Source: Arcicella rosea
Lineage (GTDB): Bacteria; Bacteroidota; Bacteroidia; Cytophagales; Spirosomataceae
Direction: 5' to 3'
DNA: 36,836 nt
Assembly: GCF_014204325.1 (NCBI RefSeq)
Contig: NZ_JACHKT010000043.1
Span: 1 to 36,836 of the forward strand
The notes below the pieces were generated by a model. The model made no database searches. It was given only the letters and a program-made list of their open reading frames with translations, and had not been told where the DNA came from. This document shows positions 24,773 to 34,002 of the stretch, piece after piece. Numbering within the stretch: the first letter of the stretch is position 1; every line of letters begins with the position of its first letter. The translations under genes and the position numbers were made by a program.

Positions 24773-24786
24773 TAGTAAAACGAAAA

Positions 24787-24815
24787 TTTAATTTTCAAAT
24801 TATTACTTATTTTTG
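24787..24815 (+). promoter_or_regulatory. possible promoter of the toxin-antitoxin operon
   Basis: TATTTTTG (24808-24815) matches the Bacteroidetes -7 box TAnnTTTG. A TTTA -33-like element lies 17 bases upstream at 24787. The first gene starts 57 bases further on. Confidence 0.3.
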
Positions 24816-24871
24816 TAAATGTAATTCTATTGAATTGCCTTTACTTATGACTAATTCTTAAATTAAACACA

Positions 24872-25087
24872 ATGAATTTACAATATTTAGCTGACAGTAC
24901 AGGAAGTATAACAGGTGTTTATATTCCAATTCAAGAATGGGACATCATTCGTAAGAAATTACATTTGCCTGACGAATCAAAAGCAGTACATCGTCAAGAA
25001 TTAATGGAAGCTTTTGAGGAAATGAAACTCATCAAAACTGGAAAAATGCCTAAACCAAGCTTAAATGATTTTTTAAATGAACTTTGA
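24872..25087 (+). CDS. putative antitoxin of a type II toxin-antitoxin pair
   Basis: 71-residue acidic-leaning protein that overlaps the downstream toxin gene by 11 bases, the classic antitoxin-first layout. The sequence MNLQYLADSTGSITGVYIPI at the start, then short helices (WDIIRKKLHLPD, ELMEAFEEMKLIKTGK) and SLNDFLNEL at the end resembles the small partner proteins of ParE/RelE-type toxins in Bacteroidota. The C-terminal helix is the likely toxin-binding part. No recognisable HTH is seen, so DNA binding through the N-terminus is only a guess. Confidence 0.75.
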   Translation: MNLQYLADSTGSITGVYIPIQEWDIIRKKLHLPDESKAVHRQELMEAFEEMKLIKTGKMPKPSLNDFLNEL

Positions 25088-25409
25088 TGTAATTCCTCTT
25101 TCGGCGTTTCAAAAACAGGCTAAAAGGTTAATCAAAAAATTCCCTTCACTTAAACAAGAATTATTGGATTTAATCGAAAGCCTCAAGAAAAATCCTCAGC
25201 AAGGTACTTCATTGGGAGACGATTGCTATAAAATCAGACTTTCAATTGCCAGTAAGAACAAAGGAAAGTCTGGTGGTGCAAGGGTCATTACCTGTGTTTT
25301 GATTGCAGAAACAGAAGTATTTTTGTTATCAATCTATGATAAGTCTGAGCGTTCATCTTTAAATGATAAAGAAATTAAGGATTTAGTTAAGCTAATTAAA
25401 GATAACTAA
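25077..25409 (+). CDS. RelE/ParE superfamily toxin
   Basis: 110 residues with the RelE/ParE fold pattern: [38 protein letters not shown] (two helices), [34 protein letters not shown] (beta sheet with the R/K-rich active face) and [25 protein letters not shown]. The GDDCYKIRL...GKSGGARVI signature is typical of this toxin group. Members either cut ribosome-bound mRNA or poison gyrase; which one cannot be said. It starts inside the antitoxin gene. Its stop codon overlaps the stop of the convergent YyaL gene by 4 bases (CTAA), so the two operons share their ends. Confidence 0.85.
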   Translation: MNFDVIPLSAFQKQAKRLIKKFPSLKQELLDLIESLKKNPQQGTSLGDDCYKIRLSIASKNKGKSGGARVITCVLIAETEVFLLSIYDKSERSSLNDKEIKDLVKLIKDN

Positions 25410-27379
25410 CGTCTAATCTGCTCCCAAGCCTCTTCAACCGTTTTTACTGGCAATTGGCAAGTTTTGTCATAACAAACGAATACCAAGGTTTCGCATTCTT
25501 TGGTACTTCTATTTTCTAATAATGGTAATTTACTAATGGTTGCAGTTCCAGAGAGTACTTTATTGGGGAAAAACTGTTGGTCGAATTGTTTTCTGAAAGT
25601 CAAAAAGTCTTTTCCTACAATGGCAATTTCTGGAGTTTTAGTAAGCATTTGTGTTGCCAAACAAGCCCAATTGGTTAAATAATCTACATTTTTCAATAAT
25701 AGATTTTTTATTTTAGAAAGCATCAATTTTGATAAATCTAAAAAGTCTTCTCTTTCCAAAATCAATCCTAAAGTATAGAGATTTCTCGCCATCATAGAAT
25801 TTGAACTTGGTACAACATTATCAAAAATTTCTTTTTTACGAGCTATCAATTCCTCCGCATTTTTATCGGTAAAGAAAAACAATTCGTCCTCCTCATCCCA
25901 GAAATTTTGATAAGCATACAATGCTAACTTTTCGGCATAATGTAGCCAAATTTCATCAAAAGTAGCTTGGTATAAATTGATGTAAGCATCAATCAAAGCT
26001 GCATAATCTTCTAAAAATCCTTGAATTTTAGTTTCCCCATTTTTATAACTGTGCATCAATTGCTCGCCTACCAAAAACTTATCTTTGATAAAATGTGCAT
26101 TCTGAACAGCTAAAGTCAAGAAGTTTTCATCGTCAAACACTCTGTAAGCATCTACCAAACCTTTTAGCATCAAAGCATTCCAAGAACAAAGTATTTTATC
26201 ATCTAATCCCGGACGAATACGTGTATTCCTAATCGTATTCAATTGGGCAATTTGTACTTTAAATGCTTCGTTCAAAGTTGGCTCGTATTTCCATAAAATA
26301 TTTACGCCATGTTCCCAATTCCCTTCTTCCATTACTTGATAATTTTGACAAAATGCTTCGGCTTCGTCGCCTAAAATGGCTTCAATTTCATCTTTGGTCC
26401 AGACATAATATTTACCTTCTACTCCTTCCGAATCAGCATCTAAAGCCGAATAAAAACCGCCTTCTTCGTTCGTCATTTCTCGTTTTAGCCAAGCTACGGT
26501 TTCATAAACTACTTCTTTGTACAAGGCTTCGCCAGTTAAAGAATAGGCTTCGGAATATAGACATACCAATTGTCCATTGTCGTACATCATTTTTTCAAAA
26601 TGTGGACAAAACCATTCGCCATCGACTGAATAACGAGCAAAACCTCCACCTAATTGGTCATAAATTCCACCAATTGCCATACGATTTAGCGTTAATTTTA
26701 CATGATTCAGTACTTTTTCATCTTTCGTTTCATGAACATATCTCAATAAAAAAGCCCAAATTGAAGGCATTGGAAATTTTGGACTTCTTTCAAAACCACC
26801 CCAAACATCATCAAAAGTATCGGCTAATTTATAAGCCATTACTTGTAAATCTTCTTTGGTAAAAATCTGACTTTCAGGCTCTAAACCGTACTTTACCGAA
26901 TCTTTAAAAAGCATATTTTGCGTAAAACCTTCTGCTGATTTTTGCAATTCTGCTTGACTATTTGTAAAACCAGTATTAACGGCTTGGAGTAATTTCAACC
27001 AATTATTTTTCGGGAAATAAGTACCTCCGTAAAAAGGTTTTCCGTCGGCCATCAAAAAGACATTCAAAGGCCAGCCGCCATGTACGCCCATTGCCTGAAC
27101 GGCATCCATATAAACAGCATCTACGTCTGGACGCTCTTCTCTATCTACTTTTATATTCACAAAATAGCGATTCATCACTTCGGCTACTTCCTCTTTCTCA
27201 AAACATTCATGTTCCATTACATGACACCAATGACAAGCCGAATAGCCAATACTTACTAAAATTGGTTTATTTTCAGCTTTGGCTTTATCTAATGCTTCTT
27301 TCCCCCACGGAAACCAATCGACAGGATTCTGAGCGTGCTGTAATAAATATGGCGATGTTTCTTTGGCTAATCTGTTCAT
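25406..27379 (-). CDS. YyaL/DUF255 thioredoxin-domain protein
   Basis: 657 residues, the size of the YyaL/spermatogenesis-associated protein 20 family. The N-terminal thioredoxin-like domain (about 1-170) begins with [25 protein letters not shown] and has the redox-like motif C49-H-W-C52-H53. It is followed by [14 protein letters not shown] and [24 protein letters not shown]. The remainder is an (alpha/alpha)6 barrel resembling glycosidases/epimerases ([28 protein letters not shown]). Exact reaction unknown. The start codon overlaps the stop of the upstream T9SS protein gene by one base (TAATG), so translation is likely coupled. Confidence 0.92.
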   Translation of the reverse strand: MNRLAKETSPYLLQHAQNPVDWFPWGKEALDKAKAENKPILVSIGYSACHWCHVMEHECFEKEEVAEVMNRYFVNIKVDREERPDVDAVYMDAVQAMGVHGGWPLNVFLMADGKPFYGGTYFPKNNWLKLLQAVNTGFTNSQAELQKSAEGFTQNMLFKDSVKYGLEPESQIFTKEDLQVMAYKLADTFDDVWGGFERSPKFPMPSIWAFLLRYVHETKDEKVLNHVKLTLNRMAIGGIYDQLGGGFARYSVDGEWFCPHFEKMMYDNGQLVCLYSEAYSLTGEALYKEVVYETVAWLKREMTNEEGGFYSALDADSEGVEGKYYVWTKDEIEAILGDEAEAFCQNYQVMEEGNWEHGVNILWKYEPTLNEAFKVQIAQLNTIRNTRIRPGLDDKILCSWNALMLKGLVDAYRVFDDENFLTLAVQNAHFIKDKFLVGEQLMHSYKNGETKIQGFLEDYAALIDAYINLYQATFDEIWLHYAEKLALYAYQNFWDEEDELFFFTDKNAEELIARKKEIFDNVVPSSNSMMARNLYTLGLILEREDFLDLSKLMLSKIKNLLLKNVDYLTNWACLATQMLTKTPEIAIVGKDFLTFRKQFDQQFFPNKVLSGTATISKLPLLENRSTKECETLVFVCYDKTCQLPVKTVEEAWEQIRR

Positions 27380-28998
27380 TAATTGATTATAATTTTTTTA
27401 GTAACACTTTTTTCTCCTTCTATATATTTCAAAATATAATTGCCCGAAGGTAGATTCAAATCAAACTCCATTTTTGAAGAAATATAACTTGAGGCAGAAT
27501 TGTAATCTTTTGAATATACTTCTCTACCCAAAACATCATAAATCTTGAAATTTCCCTTTAAAAAACCTTCTCCATAATATTCAAAAATGAATTTTCCTGT
27601 TGTAGGATTTGGATAAAGTAAGTAGCTGTTTTGTAAATCAGGCAAAGTAAACTTACATAAAAAAGTCTCTTTCCCTTTTAAAGTAATTTTCCGAGACCAG
27701 TCACCATAATGAACAGTTAGTTCAGTACTTTCTCCATCTTGAGCAAATTCATTGATGGCTGCTATCAAAATCTCGTTGCCTTTGACAATTCCTCTCCAAA
27801 TAGCATCTTGATCTCTAAAATGGTCATAAGCAGTTTTAGGAATCACCAAGCGATAATTTCCAGTAAAGAAATCCTTGAATTCAGAAAGTCTGTATAGTCC
27901 ATAAATATAAGATTCGTAAATAGAATAATTCACATTATCGGGAGTGTATGGACCTTCCCAAAGCCAAAGCCCTTTTGCCCCAGAAAAAAATGGAAAAATT
28001 CCCTGAGCCTCTGCTAAGTATTTTTTGATATTAACATTGAAACCATAAGTAGAACTTTCTTGACATTTATTGTAAGTCAGCCATTGGAATAACATGACAT
28101 CTTTATTACTTCTTGCAATATTTGCTTCAACTTGAAATAACTGATAGGCAATGTTTGAGTACTTCAATGAATTATACTCATAGCAGAAATATGCTGAAGG
28201 TGCTAAAAAAGTATTTTGTTGATAGAATTTACCTCCTGTTAGGTTCGTAATTGTATCTTTCATATAATAATTCAGCACTTTATCACTGGTCAGCCATTCT
28301 TGCCAAGTATAATTGAGAGGAAATTCACTATTTTTTATCGGAGCGTCTGAATATGAGGCAAATTGAGTACTTGCCGGAATACTTTTTTGCTGAAGATAAG
28401 TAATTGGTTCGGCGTACAATTTGGATAAATCTCTTTTGTAACGTTCTTTAAAATCAATATCAGACAAAGCCCGATACTGAGATGGGATTGAAGAATCTGC
28501 TTTCAAAGCCCGAATCGCTGGATCAGTCGGAATTTCCCTTTCAATATCCAACATTAAAATATCCAAATTGGGCATCGCTTTTCCTTGCGTATCGTTGAAC
28601 AAACCAGCCATTCCACGCATATCATCGTCCCATTTTGCTTTGTATTTGTTTAAATCATTTGCCCACGGACTTTCGATTTCATACCAAGGCTGCCCTACCA
28701 AGCTGGCTACTCCTCCCCATAAAATCGCTCTGTTTTCTTTAGGCAAACTAGCATCTGCTGCCGTAAATGTAGCAAGATGCGTAAAGCCATGTTTTAACGG
28801 AAGTCGATTCGCATCATTGAAGCGTGGGCCTGTATAGACTATCTTAAAGGGTAATGAAAATTCAGGAAATTGTCCCCAATTAATTACTCCATTTTGTGTC
28901 GATGACGTATAACGAAAAACAGGCTGGCAGTCGGACTGTGCGAAAGCCAATTGCATTGATAACAATAAGATAAATATAATAATAGACGGTTTTTTCAC
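27379..28998 (-). CDS. T9SS-exported protein with Por C-terminal sorting domain
   Basis: 539 residues. A signal peptide (about 1-20, ...MQLAFAQ) and a C-terminal Por/type IX sorting domain (about 458-539) mark export by the type IX system to the surface. The domain opens with YPNPTTGKF (Y462), continues with [14 protein letters not shown] and [24 protein letters not shown]. The central region (about 25-450) was not identified; it is rich in Trp and Tyr, and [13 protein letters not shown] plus [15 protein letters not shown] suggest a TIM-barrel-like glycosidase. Its stop shares a base with the YyaL start, so the two are translated from one message. Confidence 0.85.
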   Translation of the reverse strand: MKKPSIIIFILLLSMQLAFAQSDCQPVFRYTSSTQNGVINWGQFPEFSLPFKIVYTGPRFNDANRLPLKHGFTHLATFTAADASLPKENRAILWGGVASLVGQPWYEIESPWANDLNKYKAKWDDDMRGMAGLFNDTQGKAMPNLDILMLDIEREIPTDPAIRALKADSSIPSQYRALSDIDFKERYKRDLSKLYAEPITYLQQKSIPASTQFASYSDAPIKNSEFPLNYTWQEWLTSDKVLNYYMKDTITNLTGGKFYQQNTFLAPSAYFCYEYNSLKYSNIAYQLFQVEANIARSNKDVMLFQWLTYNKCQESSTYGFNVNIKKYLAEAQGIFPFFSGAKGLWLWEGPYTPDNVNYSIYESYIYGLYRLSEFKDFFTGNYRLVIPKTAYDHFRDQDAIWRGIVKGNEILIAAINEFAQDGESTELTVHYGDWSRKITLKGKETFLCKFTLPDLQNSYLLYPNPTTGKFIFEYYGEGFLKGNFKIYDVLGREVYSKDYNSASSYISSKMEFDLNLPSGNYILKYIEGEKSVTKKIIIN

Positions 28999-29062
28999 GT
29001 TTCGTGATTGTATTTTAATAGTGTTTGAAGGATAACTTCTGGCAATTTCGGAAGAAAACCTT

Positions 29063-29070
29063 TAACTTTG
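29063..29070 (+). promoter_or_regulatory. possible -7 box before the lipoprotein gene
   Basis: TAACTTTG matches TAnnTTTG, 42 bases before the start codon. The -33 region (TTCTGGC, about 29037) is a poor match. Confidence 0.25.
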
Positions 29071-29112
29071 TTAAAGAAAATTCGATTCTTGAATTTTTAA
29101 ACTTGAAACAAC

Positions 29113-29556
29113 ATGAAACTAAATCATTTCCTCTTTTTATTCTTTTTTGCAATTGTCGCTTTTTCTTGCTCTGATGATAATCCTGCTCCAGTTACCGAGA
29201 CTAAGGTTACGGTTATTCAGTCTTCCGAGTGGCAAATAGATCGTTTTACCACTACAACTGGTTCAGTAGTTGACCCTACTTTGTTCGGTGGCAATTCAAA
29301 ATTGATTGGTGAACTTACTTATGTTTTCGATAAAACATTCACAGTTCGTTCTTATGACAAAGTTTCAAAACAAGCCCAAGCTTATGGTGCATGGAAATTT
29401 GTTGAAAATGACACAAAACTAGACATCAATATTCAAGGCTTTACAGGTATTTTTGAGGTGGTTTCATTAACAAAGCAAAAAATGATTTTAAAAAATAATA
29501 TCGTTTATGCTGGCGTTTCCGTACCAATTCACATGGAATTTGTTCCTTTCAAATAA
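29113..29556 (+). CDS. lipocalin-like lipoprotein, function unknown
   Basis: 147 residues. The N-terminus MKLNHFLFLFFFAIVAFSCSDDNPAP is a lipoprotein signal with cysteine 19 after AFS; the acidic S-D-D after it fits the surface-export signal of Bacteroidota lipoproteins. The body has the beta-strand rhythm and closing W-x-F...I-x-L pattern of the small lipocalin-like family (SSEWQIDRFTT, ELTYVFDKTFTVRSYD, YGAWKFVENDTKLDIN, KQKMILKN). Ligand and function are unknown. It stands alone, divergent from the T9SS gene, with a strong terminator 16 bases after its stop. Confidence 0.8.
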   Translation: MKLNHFLFLFFFAIVAFSCSDDNPAPVTETKVTVIQSSEWQIDRFTTTTGSVVDPTLFGGNSKLIGELTYVFDKTFTVRSYDKVSKQAQAYGAWKFVENDTKLDINIQGFTGIFEVVSLTKQKMILKNNIVYAGVSVPIHMEFVPFK

Positions 29557-29571
29557 GTAAACTTTATTCTT

Positions 29572-29622
29572 CCCGTAAGTTTTTTTTACTTCTTTTTGGT
29601 AGAAAACCTTACGGGTTTTTTA
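29572..29622 (+). terminator. intrinsic terminator after the lipoprotein gene
   Basis: CCCGTAAG (29572-29579) pairs with CTTACGGG (29608-29615), extended by TTTT/AAAA inside, and is followed by TTTTTT. Confidence 0.85.
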
Positions 29623-29713
29623 TTGACTTTAAGCTAGCTATTCATCAACAATCTTATTAAAAACTTTTTCCAGACGAAATTATTATTCATTTAAGGATAA
29701 AAACCTTACAAAC

Positions 29714-31288
29714 ATGAGAAAACATATATCATTAGTTTTAGAACCAGAAATTGCATTCGACCAAGAAAGTTTCAAAAATCATTTAAGTAAATTACTTCAA
29801 TTCCCTGCCGATGCAGATGTGATTGTTCGTCCACTGAAAAGGTCGATTGATGCACGTGGACGACAAGTAAAAGTAAATATCGAAGCCGAAGTATTTTTGG
29901 ATGAAACGCCTACTCCAAGAATTGAATTTCAAAAAAATTATCAAAACGTATCAAAAGCTAAACAAGCAATTATTGTTGGTGCTGGACCAGCTGGACTGTT
30001 TGCAGCTTTGAGAATGATTGAATTGGGCGTAAAACCGATTCTGTTAGAAAGAGGAAAAGACGTTAGAAGTAGAAGAAGAGATTTAGCAGCCATCAATAAA
30101 GAACATATCGTCAATCCAGAATCAAATTATTGTTTTGGAGAAGGCGGAGCTGGTACGTATTCCGATGGAAAGTTATACACAAGAAGTAAAAAAAGAGGAG
30201 ATATTAGAAGAGTACTTGAAATCTTTGTAGCCCATGGTGCAACAGAGGAGATTTTAGTAGATGCCCATCCACACATCGGCACCAATAAATTACCACAATT
30301 GGTTGCTGAACTCAGAGAAAGTATTCTTAACGCTGGCGGAGAGGTACATTTTGATACTAAAGTTGTGGATTTTATTATTCAACAAAAGGAAATCAAAGGA
30401 GTTGTATTGGAAGATGGAAGAGAAATTGCTGGAATTGGAGTAGTTTTAGCTACTGGACATTCGGCAAGAGATATTTTTGAATTATGTCAGAAAAAAGATG
30501 TTCTGATTGAATCAAAACCTTATGCTATGGGTGTTAGGATTGAACATTCACAATCTTTAATCGACTCTTTACAATACAACTGTAAAGAACGAGGAAAGTA
30601 CTTACCCGCAGCTTCTTACAGTTTGGTTGCACAAACTTTTCACAAAGGAATCCAGAGAGGAGTATTTTCATTTTGTATGTGTCCGGGTGGTTTTATTGTT
30701 CCATCGGCTACAGCTCCTGGTGAATTAGTAGTAAATGGTATGTCTCCTTCCCGTCGTGATTCACGCTTTGCCAATTCGGGAATGGTGGTTGCCATTAATG
30801 AAATAGACGTTTTACCTTACAAACAATTTGGAGCTTTGGCAGGTTTGCAATTACAAAAAGAACTTGAACAAAAAGCTTGTAAAATGGCTGGAGGAGGGCA
30901 AACCGCACCCGCACAATTAGTAGATGATTTCATCAAACAACGTGTATCGAAAAATCTTTTAGATACCTCTTACCAGCCCGGGCTTGTTTCGATGGATATG
31001 TTGGAAGTACTTCCAGATTTTATTGGAAAACCTTTACAGGATGGCTTACAGCAATTTGGCAAAAAGATGAGAAATTATGCGTCAAATCAAGCTCAAATTA
31101 TTGGGATTGAAAGTAGAACATCCTCACCTGTTCGTATTCCTAGAGACAAAGAAAACCTAGAACATCTTGAAGTAAAAAGATTATTCCCTTGTGGCGAAGG
31201 TGCTGGATATGCGGGCGGAATTATGTCGGCAGCAATGGATGGCGAACGTTGTGCAGAAAAATTGGTGGAAAAATATGCTAAAAGTTAA
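29714..31288 (+). CDS. FAD-dependent NAD(P)-type oxidoreductase, COG2509-like
   Basis: 524-residue cytoplasmic flavoprotein of a widely conserved but poorly characterised family. A basic N-terminal domain of about 80 residues precedes the Rossmann fold AIIVGAGPAGLFAALRM (G89, G91, G94), with the acidic ribose-binding end at LLERG. Further family blocks are NYCFGEGGAGTYSDGKLYTRSKKRG, DAHPHIGTNKLPQL, VLATGHSARDIFEL, SFCMCPGGFIVPSAT and LFPCGEGAGYAGGIMSAAMDG (second FAD contact). The substrate is unknown. It is followed after 87 bases by a Nudix hydrolase, possibly on the same transcript. No signal peptide. Confidence 0.9.
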   Translation: MRKHISLVLEPEIAFDQESFKNHLSKLLQFPADADVIVRPLKRSIDARGRQVKVNIEAEVFLDETPTPRIEFQKNYQNVSKAKQAIIVGAGPAGLFAALRMIELGVKPILLERGKDVRSRRRDLAAINKEHIVNPESNYCFGEGGAGTYSDGKLYTRSKKRGDIRRVLEIFVAHGATEEILVDAHPHIGTNKLPQLVAELRESILNAGGEVHFDTKVVDFIIQQKEIKGVVLEDGREIAGIGVVLATGHSARDIFELCQKKDVLIESKPYAMGVRIEHSQSLIDSLQYNCKERGKYLPAASYSLVAQTFHKGIQRGVFSFCMCPGGFIVPSATAPGELVVNGMSPSRRDSRFANSGMVVAINEIDVLPYKQFGALAGLQLQKELEQKACKMAGGGQTAPAQLVDDFIKQRVSKNLLDTSYQPGLVSMDMLEVLPDFIGKPLQDGLQQFGKKMRNYASNQAQIIGIESRTSSPVRIPRDKENLEHLEVKRLFPCGEGAGYAGGIMSAAMDGERCAEKLVEKYAKS

Positions 31289-31375
31289 TTTGTATAATAA
31301 ATTAATGTTAATTTACTAATTGAATTATTTCAATAAAACTTATCAGCACATTCTTAATCAAACAATACACAGCTT

Positions 31376-32011
31376 ATGATAGGTTTTGTACCATTTACTG
31401 AAAATATAAAAAAACGGCTTCAAGAACCTTTACCCGGAAAAACTGCTCATGAAAAAATGGCATCCGATGCAAGGCTTAAATTGAAAATGCCTTCACCTAG
31501 CGAGCGCACGAGAGAAAGTGCTGTGTTGATTTTATTTTACCCACAAAACGATAAAATTTATATTCCCTTAATTTTGCGTCCTCAATACGATGGAGTGCAT
31601 GGCGGACAAATGGCTTTCCCTGGTGGAAGAGCAGAAAAAGAAGATGAAAACCTCATCAGAACAGCCATGCGTGAAGCCCAAGAAGAAATTGGTGTCCGTT
31701 TAACAGATGTTAAAATTCTAGGAAAACTCACGAAGCTTTTTATCCCAGCTTCCAATTTCTATGTACAACCCGTCATTGGATTCATGAATCATAAACCAGA
31801 ATTCTATCCAGATGCCCGTGAAGTTGACAAAGTAGTAGAAGTAGCTTTAGACGACATTTTAAATCCTGAAATTATTGGCAGAAAAGTATTGAATGTACGT
31901 GGTGTAGAAGTAGATGCACCTTTTTACCAAATTCAAGAACATGTAGTTTGGGGAGCTACTGCTATGATGATTGCAGAACTTGTAGCAGTATTGGAGTCTA
32001 GTAATAATTAA
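31376..32011 (+). CDS. Nudix CoA pyrophosphatase
   Basis: 211 residues, cytoplasmic. The Nudix box (about 84-106, GRAEKEDENLIRTAMREAQEEIGV) matches GX5EX7REUXEEXGU. Upstream, IPLILRPQYDGVHGGQMAFPGG is the extra motif of the CoA pyrophosphatase (NudL/UPF0035) branch, which splits coenzyme A into phosphopantetheine and 3',5'-ADP. The N-terminal lead (HEKMASDARL...SPSERTRESAVLILFYP) is typical. It lies between the COG2509-type flavoprotein and a membrane protein and may be co-transcribed with the former. Confidence 0.9.
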   Translation: MIGFVPFTENIKKRLQEPLPGKTAHEKMASDARLKLKMPSPSERTRESAVLILFYPQNDKIYIPLILRPQYDGVHGGQMAFPGGRAEKEDENLIRTAMREAQEEIGVRLTDVKILGKLTKLFIPASNFYVQPVIGFMNHKPEFYPDAREVDKVVEVALDDILNPEIIGRKVLNVRGVEVDAPFYQIQEHVVWGATAMMIAELVAVLESSNN

Positions 32012-32082
32012 ATGTATGTTTATCAATCAATCTGCACTAATTTTACGGGCGTACAAGTAGCTCCAAACATTAAAGAATAGAT

Positions 32083-33810
32083 ATGAACCTTATTAAAAAG
32101 AACTCATTTTCGACTATCGCATCATATTTTGCCATAATATTGGTTATTTGTTTCTTTTATTACGTCTGTTATTCTTACTCATTTAACTTCTTTTTTCAGG
32201 ATGATTACCATCTACTCAGTTTCGTAAATACTACTCATAATCCACAGTTAAGTTTTGGAGATAAATTAAAAGCACTTTGGAGTTTACACAACGAACACCG
32301 AATTGTTTTTCCTAGACTTTTCGTTTTTATAGGTGATTATTTTCAAGGACATATCGACTGGAAAGTATTAAATACCATCGCTACGTTATATTACTTGGGT
32401 ATTTTCATCATTTTTGGTAAGTTTCTGCAGCAAATGAAATTGGCAATTTGGTATTTAGTGCCAGTCGCTTTTTATATCTTCCAACCAGCCTGTACCGAAA
32501 ATTATCTTTGGACGATTTCTACTTTACAACAAGTCGGCAATATTTTTTGGGCAATGCTACTTTTTTATAGTATCGCTTTTTTTAAAAGAAAATACTTCTG
32601 GATTTCCATTCTACTCGTCATTATTCTTACGTTTACTCATGGCAATGGTTTATTCAGTTTTCCTGTAGTTGCTTTAATCTTGATTTTTCAAAAAAGATTT
32701 AAAGCATTGGTAATCTGGTTATCATTGATGATTTTTATGGCTGTCATTTACTTCTGGGGCTATCAAAACGGACAAAATTCAAATTTAGCTGGCAGTTTGA
32801 GTAATCCACTTAGATTAATTTTATGCTTTGGTGCATTTTGGGGAAGTTTTATTTCTGTAGCTTCACATAGTTTGGCTACTTTTTATTGGGCAATAGCATT
32901 AGGTTTTTTTGTTTTTATTCCATTATCCTTTTTCAATATAAAAACGATTTATACCAATACGATTTACTTATTCAGAAAAGATCATAAGAACTTGTCAAAC
33001 AATCACTTAAACAATGAAAATCTTTTTTTATTAGCATTATTTTTATTTTTTAGCATTACTGCACTTTTGGTGGCATTAAGTAGGTCATGGTCTGGACTAG
33101 AATCAAGTTTTGCTAACAGATATTTACATAATTCTTACATTATTTTTGTGTTATTTTACTGTGGACTATTGTGCTACTTACCAAAATTCAGCGTACTGAT
33201 TGGAAACATTTTTTTAGTGACTGGTCTTTCGTTTAATCTATTCGCTTGGTATCAAAATTTTGATAAAATAATTTTTCAAAAGCACTTGAATCAAAGTGAA
33301 GCTTATAATTATCAGCATAATAAAACCACGATTGAAAACGTATCTTCGTTCAATCAAAACATTAGTGTTGTTCTTGCTCGTTCTTTTCAAAATGGAGTAA
33401 GTGTTTTTCCAGAAAACTACTTAAATCAACCCATTTCAGTCATTAATCCCGAGAATGCTAAAGTTGAAAATACATACAAGGTTGAAATCTCAAAAGACTC
33501 TTCTATCTTATTAGATGCCAAAAAGACAATTTATTTGCCCAGAGTACTCCTAAAAAATACGCAATTAGCCTATCAAGGTCAAGCTTTTGTGCTCTTCAAA
33601 TCTCCTAAGAATACTTACATTTATCCTGTTTACCATCAAAAATCTGGACGAAGAAAATTCCTTCAATTGGAGTCCTATTTTACAGCTGGCTTTTATACTT
33701 CAGTACTTTTAGATTCATTTGAAAAAAATACTTATCAGATTGGTATCGTCCAAAAAATAAATAATCGCATCGTCTGCCATTTCACGAAACAATCGATTGT
33801 AATTCAATAA
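32083..33810 (+). CDS. polytopic membrane protein, GT-C-like
   Basis: 575 residues with about ten hydrophobic helices over residues 12-390 and a soluble C-terminal part (about 400-575). The first periplasmic loop carries FFQDDYHLL (residues about 36-44) and HNEHRIVFPRL, resembling the DD/acidic loop motifs and layout of GT-C glycosyltransferases that use lipid-linked sugars. The match is too weak to name a family, so this is a suggestion. It is AT-rich like its neighbours and stands alone upstream of parC, with 186-192 bases between them. Confidence 0.75.
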   Translation: MNLIKKNSFSTIASYFAIILVICFFYYVCYSYSFNFFFQDDYHLLSFVNTTHNPQLSFGDKLKALWSLHNEHRIVFPRLFVFIGDYFQGHIDWKVLNTIATLYYLGIFIIFGKFLQQMKLAIWYLVPVAFYIFQPACTENYLWTISTLQQVGNIFWAMLLFYSIAFFKRKYFWISILLVIILTFTHGNGLFSFPVVALILIFQKRFKALVIWLSLMIFMAVIYFWGYQNGQNSNLAGSLSNPLRLILCFGAFWGSFISVASHSLATFYWAIALGFFVFIPLSFFNIKTIYTNTIYLFRKDHKNLSNNHLNNENLFLLALFLFFSITALLVALSRSWSGLESSFANRYLHNSYIIFVLFYCGLLCYLPKFSVLIGNIFLVTGLSFNLFAWYQNFDKIIFQKHLNQSEAYNYQHNKTTIENVSSFNQNISVVLARSFQNGVSVFPENYLNQPISVINPENAKVENTYKVEISKDSSILLDAKKTIYLPRVLLKNTQLAYQGQAFVLFKSPKNTYIYPVYHQKSGRRKFLQLESYFTAGFYTSVLLDSFEKNTYQIGIVQKINNRIVCHFTKQSIVIQ

Positions 33811-33933
33811 TTTACAACTACAAATACTCTTTTTATCTATTATTTTTTAATTAAAATACGGTAAAATATTACGCTATGGATAATGTTTTATTGATGATAA
33901 ATCATGAATGATACTAGATAGAGATGCTTTTTC

Positions 33934-33963
33934 TTGGCATTTTTTGTGTAAATTAGAGTTTTG
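33934..33963 (+). promoter_or_regulatory. possible promoter of parC
   Basis: TTG (33934-33936), 19 bases, then GAGTTTTG (33956-33963), which matches TAnnTTTG except at the first base. The start codon is about 40 bases downstream. Confidence 0.35.
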
Positions 33964-34002
33964 AAATACCACAAAAAACGTAGAGAAGTAAAATAAGTGT
34001 CA

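Noticed and set aside
26263-26862. 199-codon plus-strand ORF inside the YyaL gene
   Set aside because: It lies entirely antisense to a clear 657-residue conserved gene, and its Leu/His/Arg-rich translation is typical of a complement-strand shadow.
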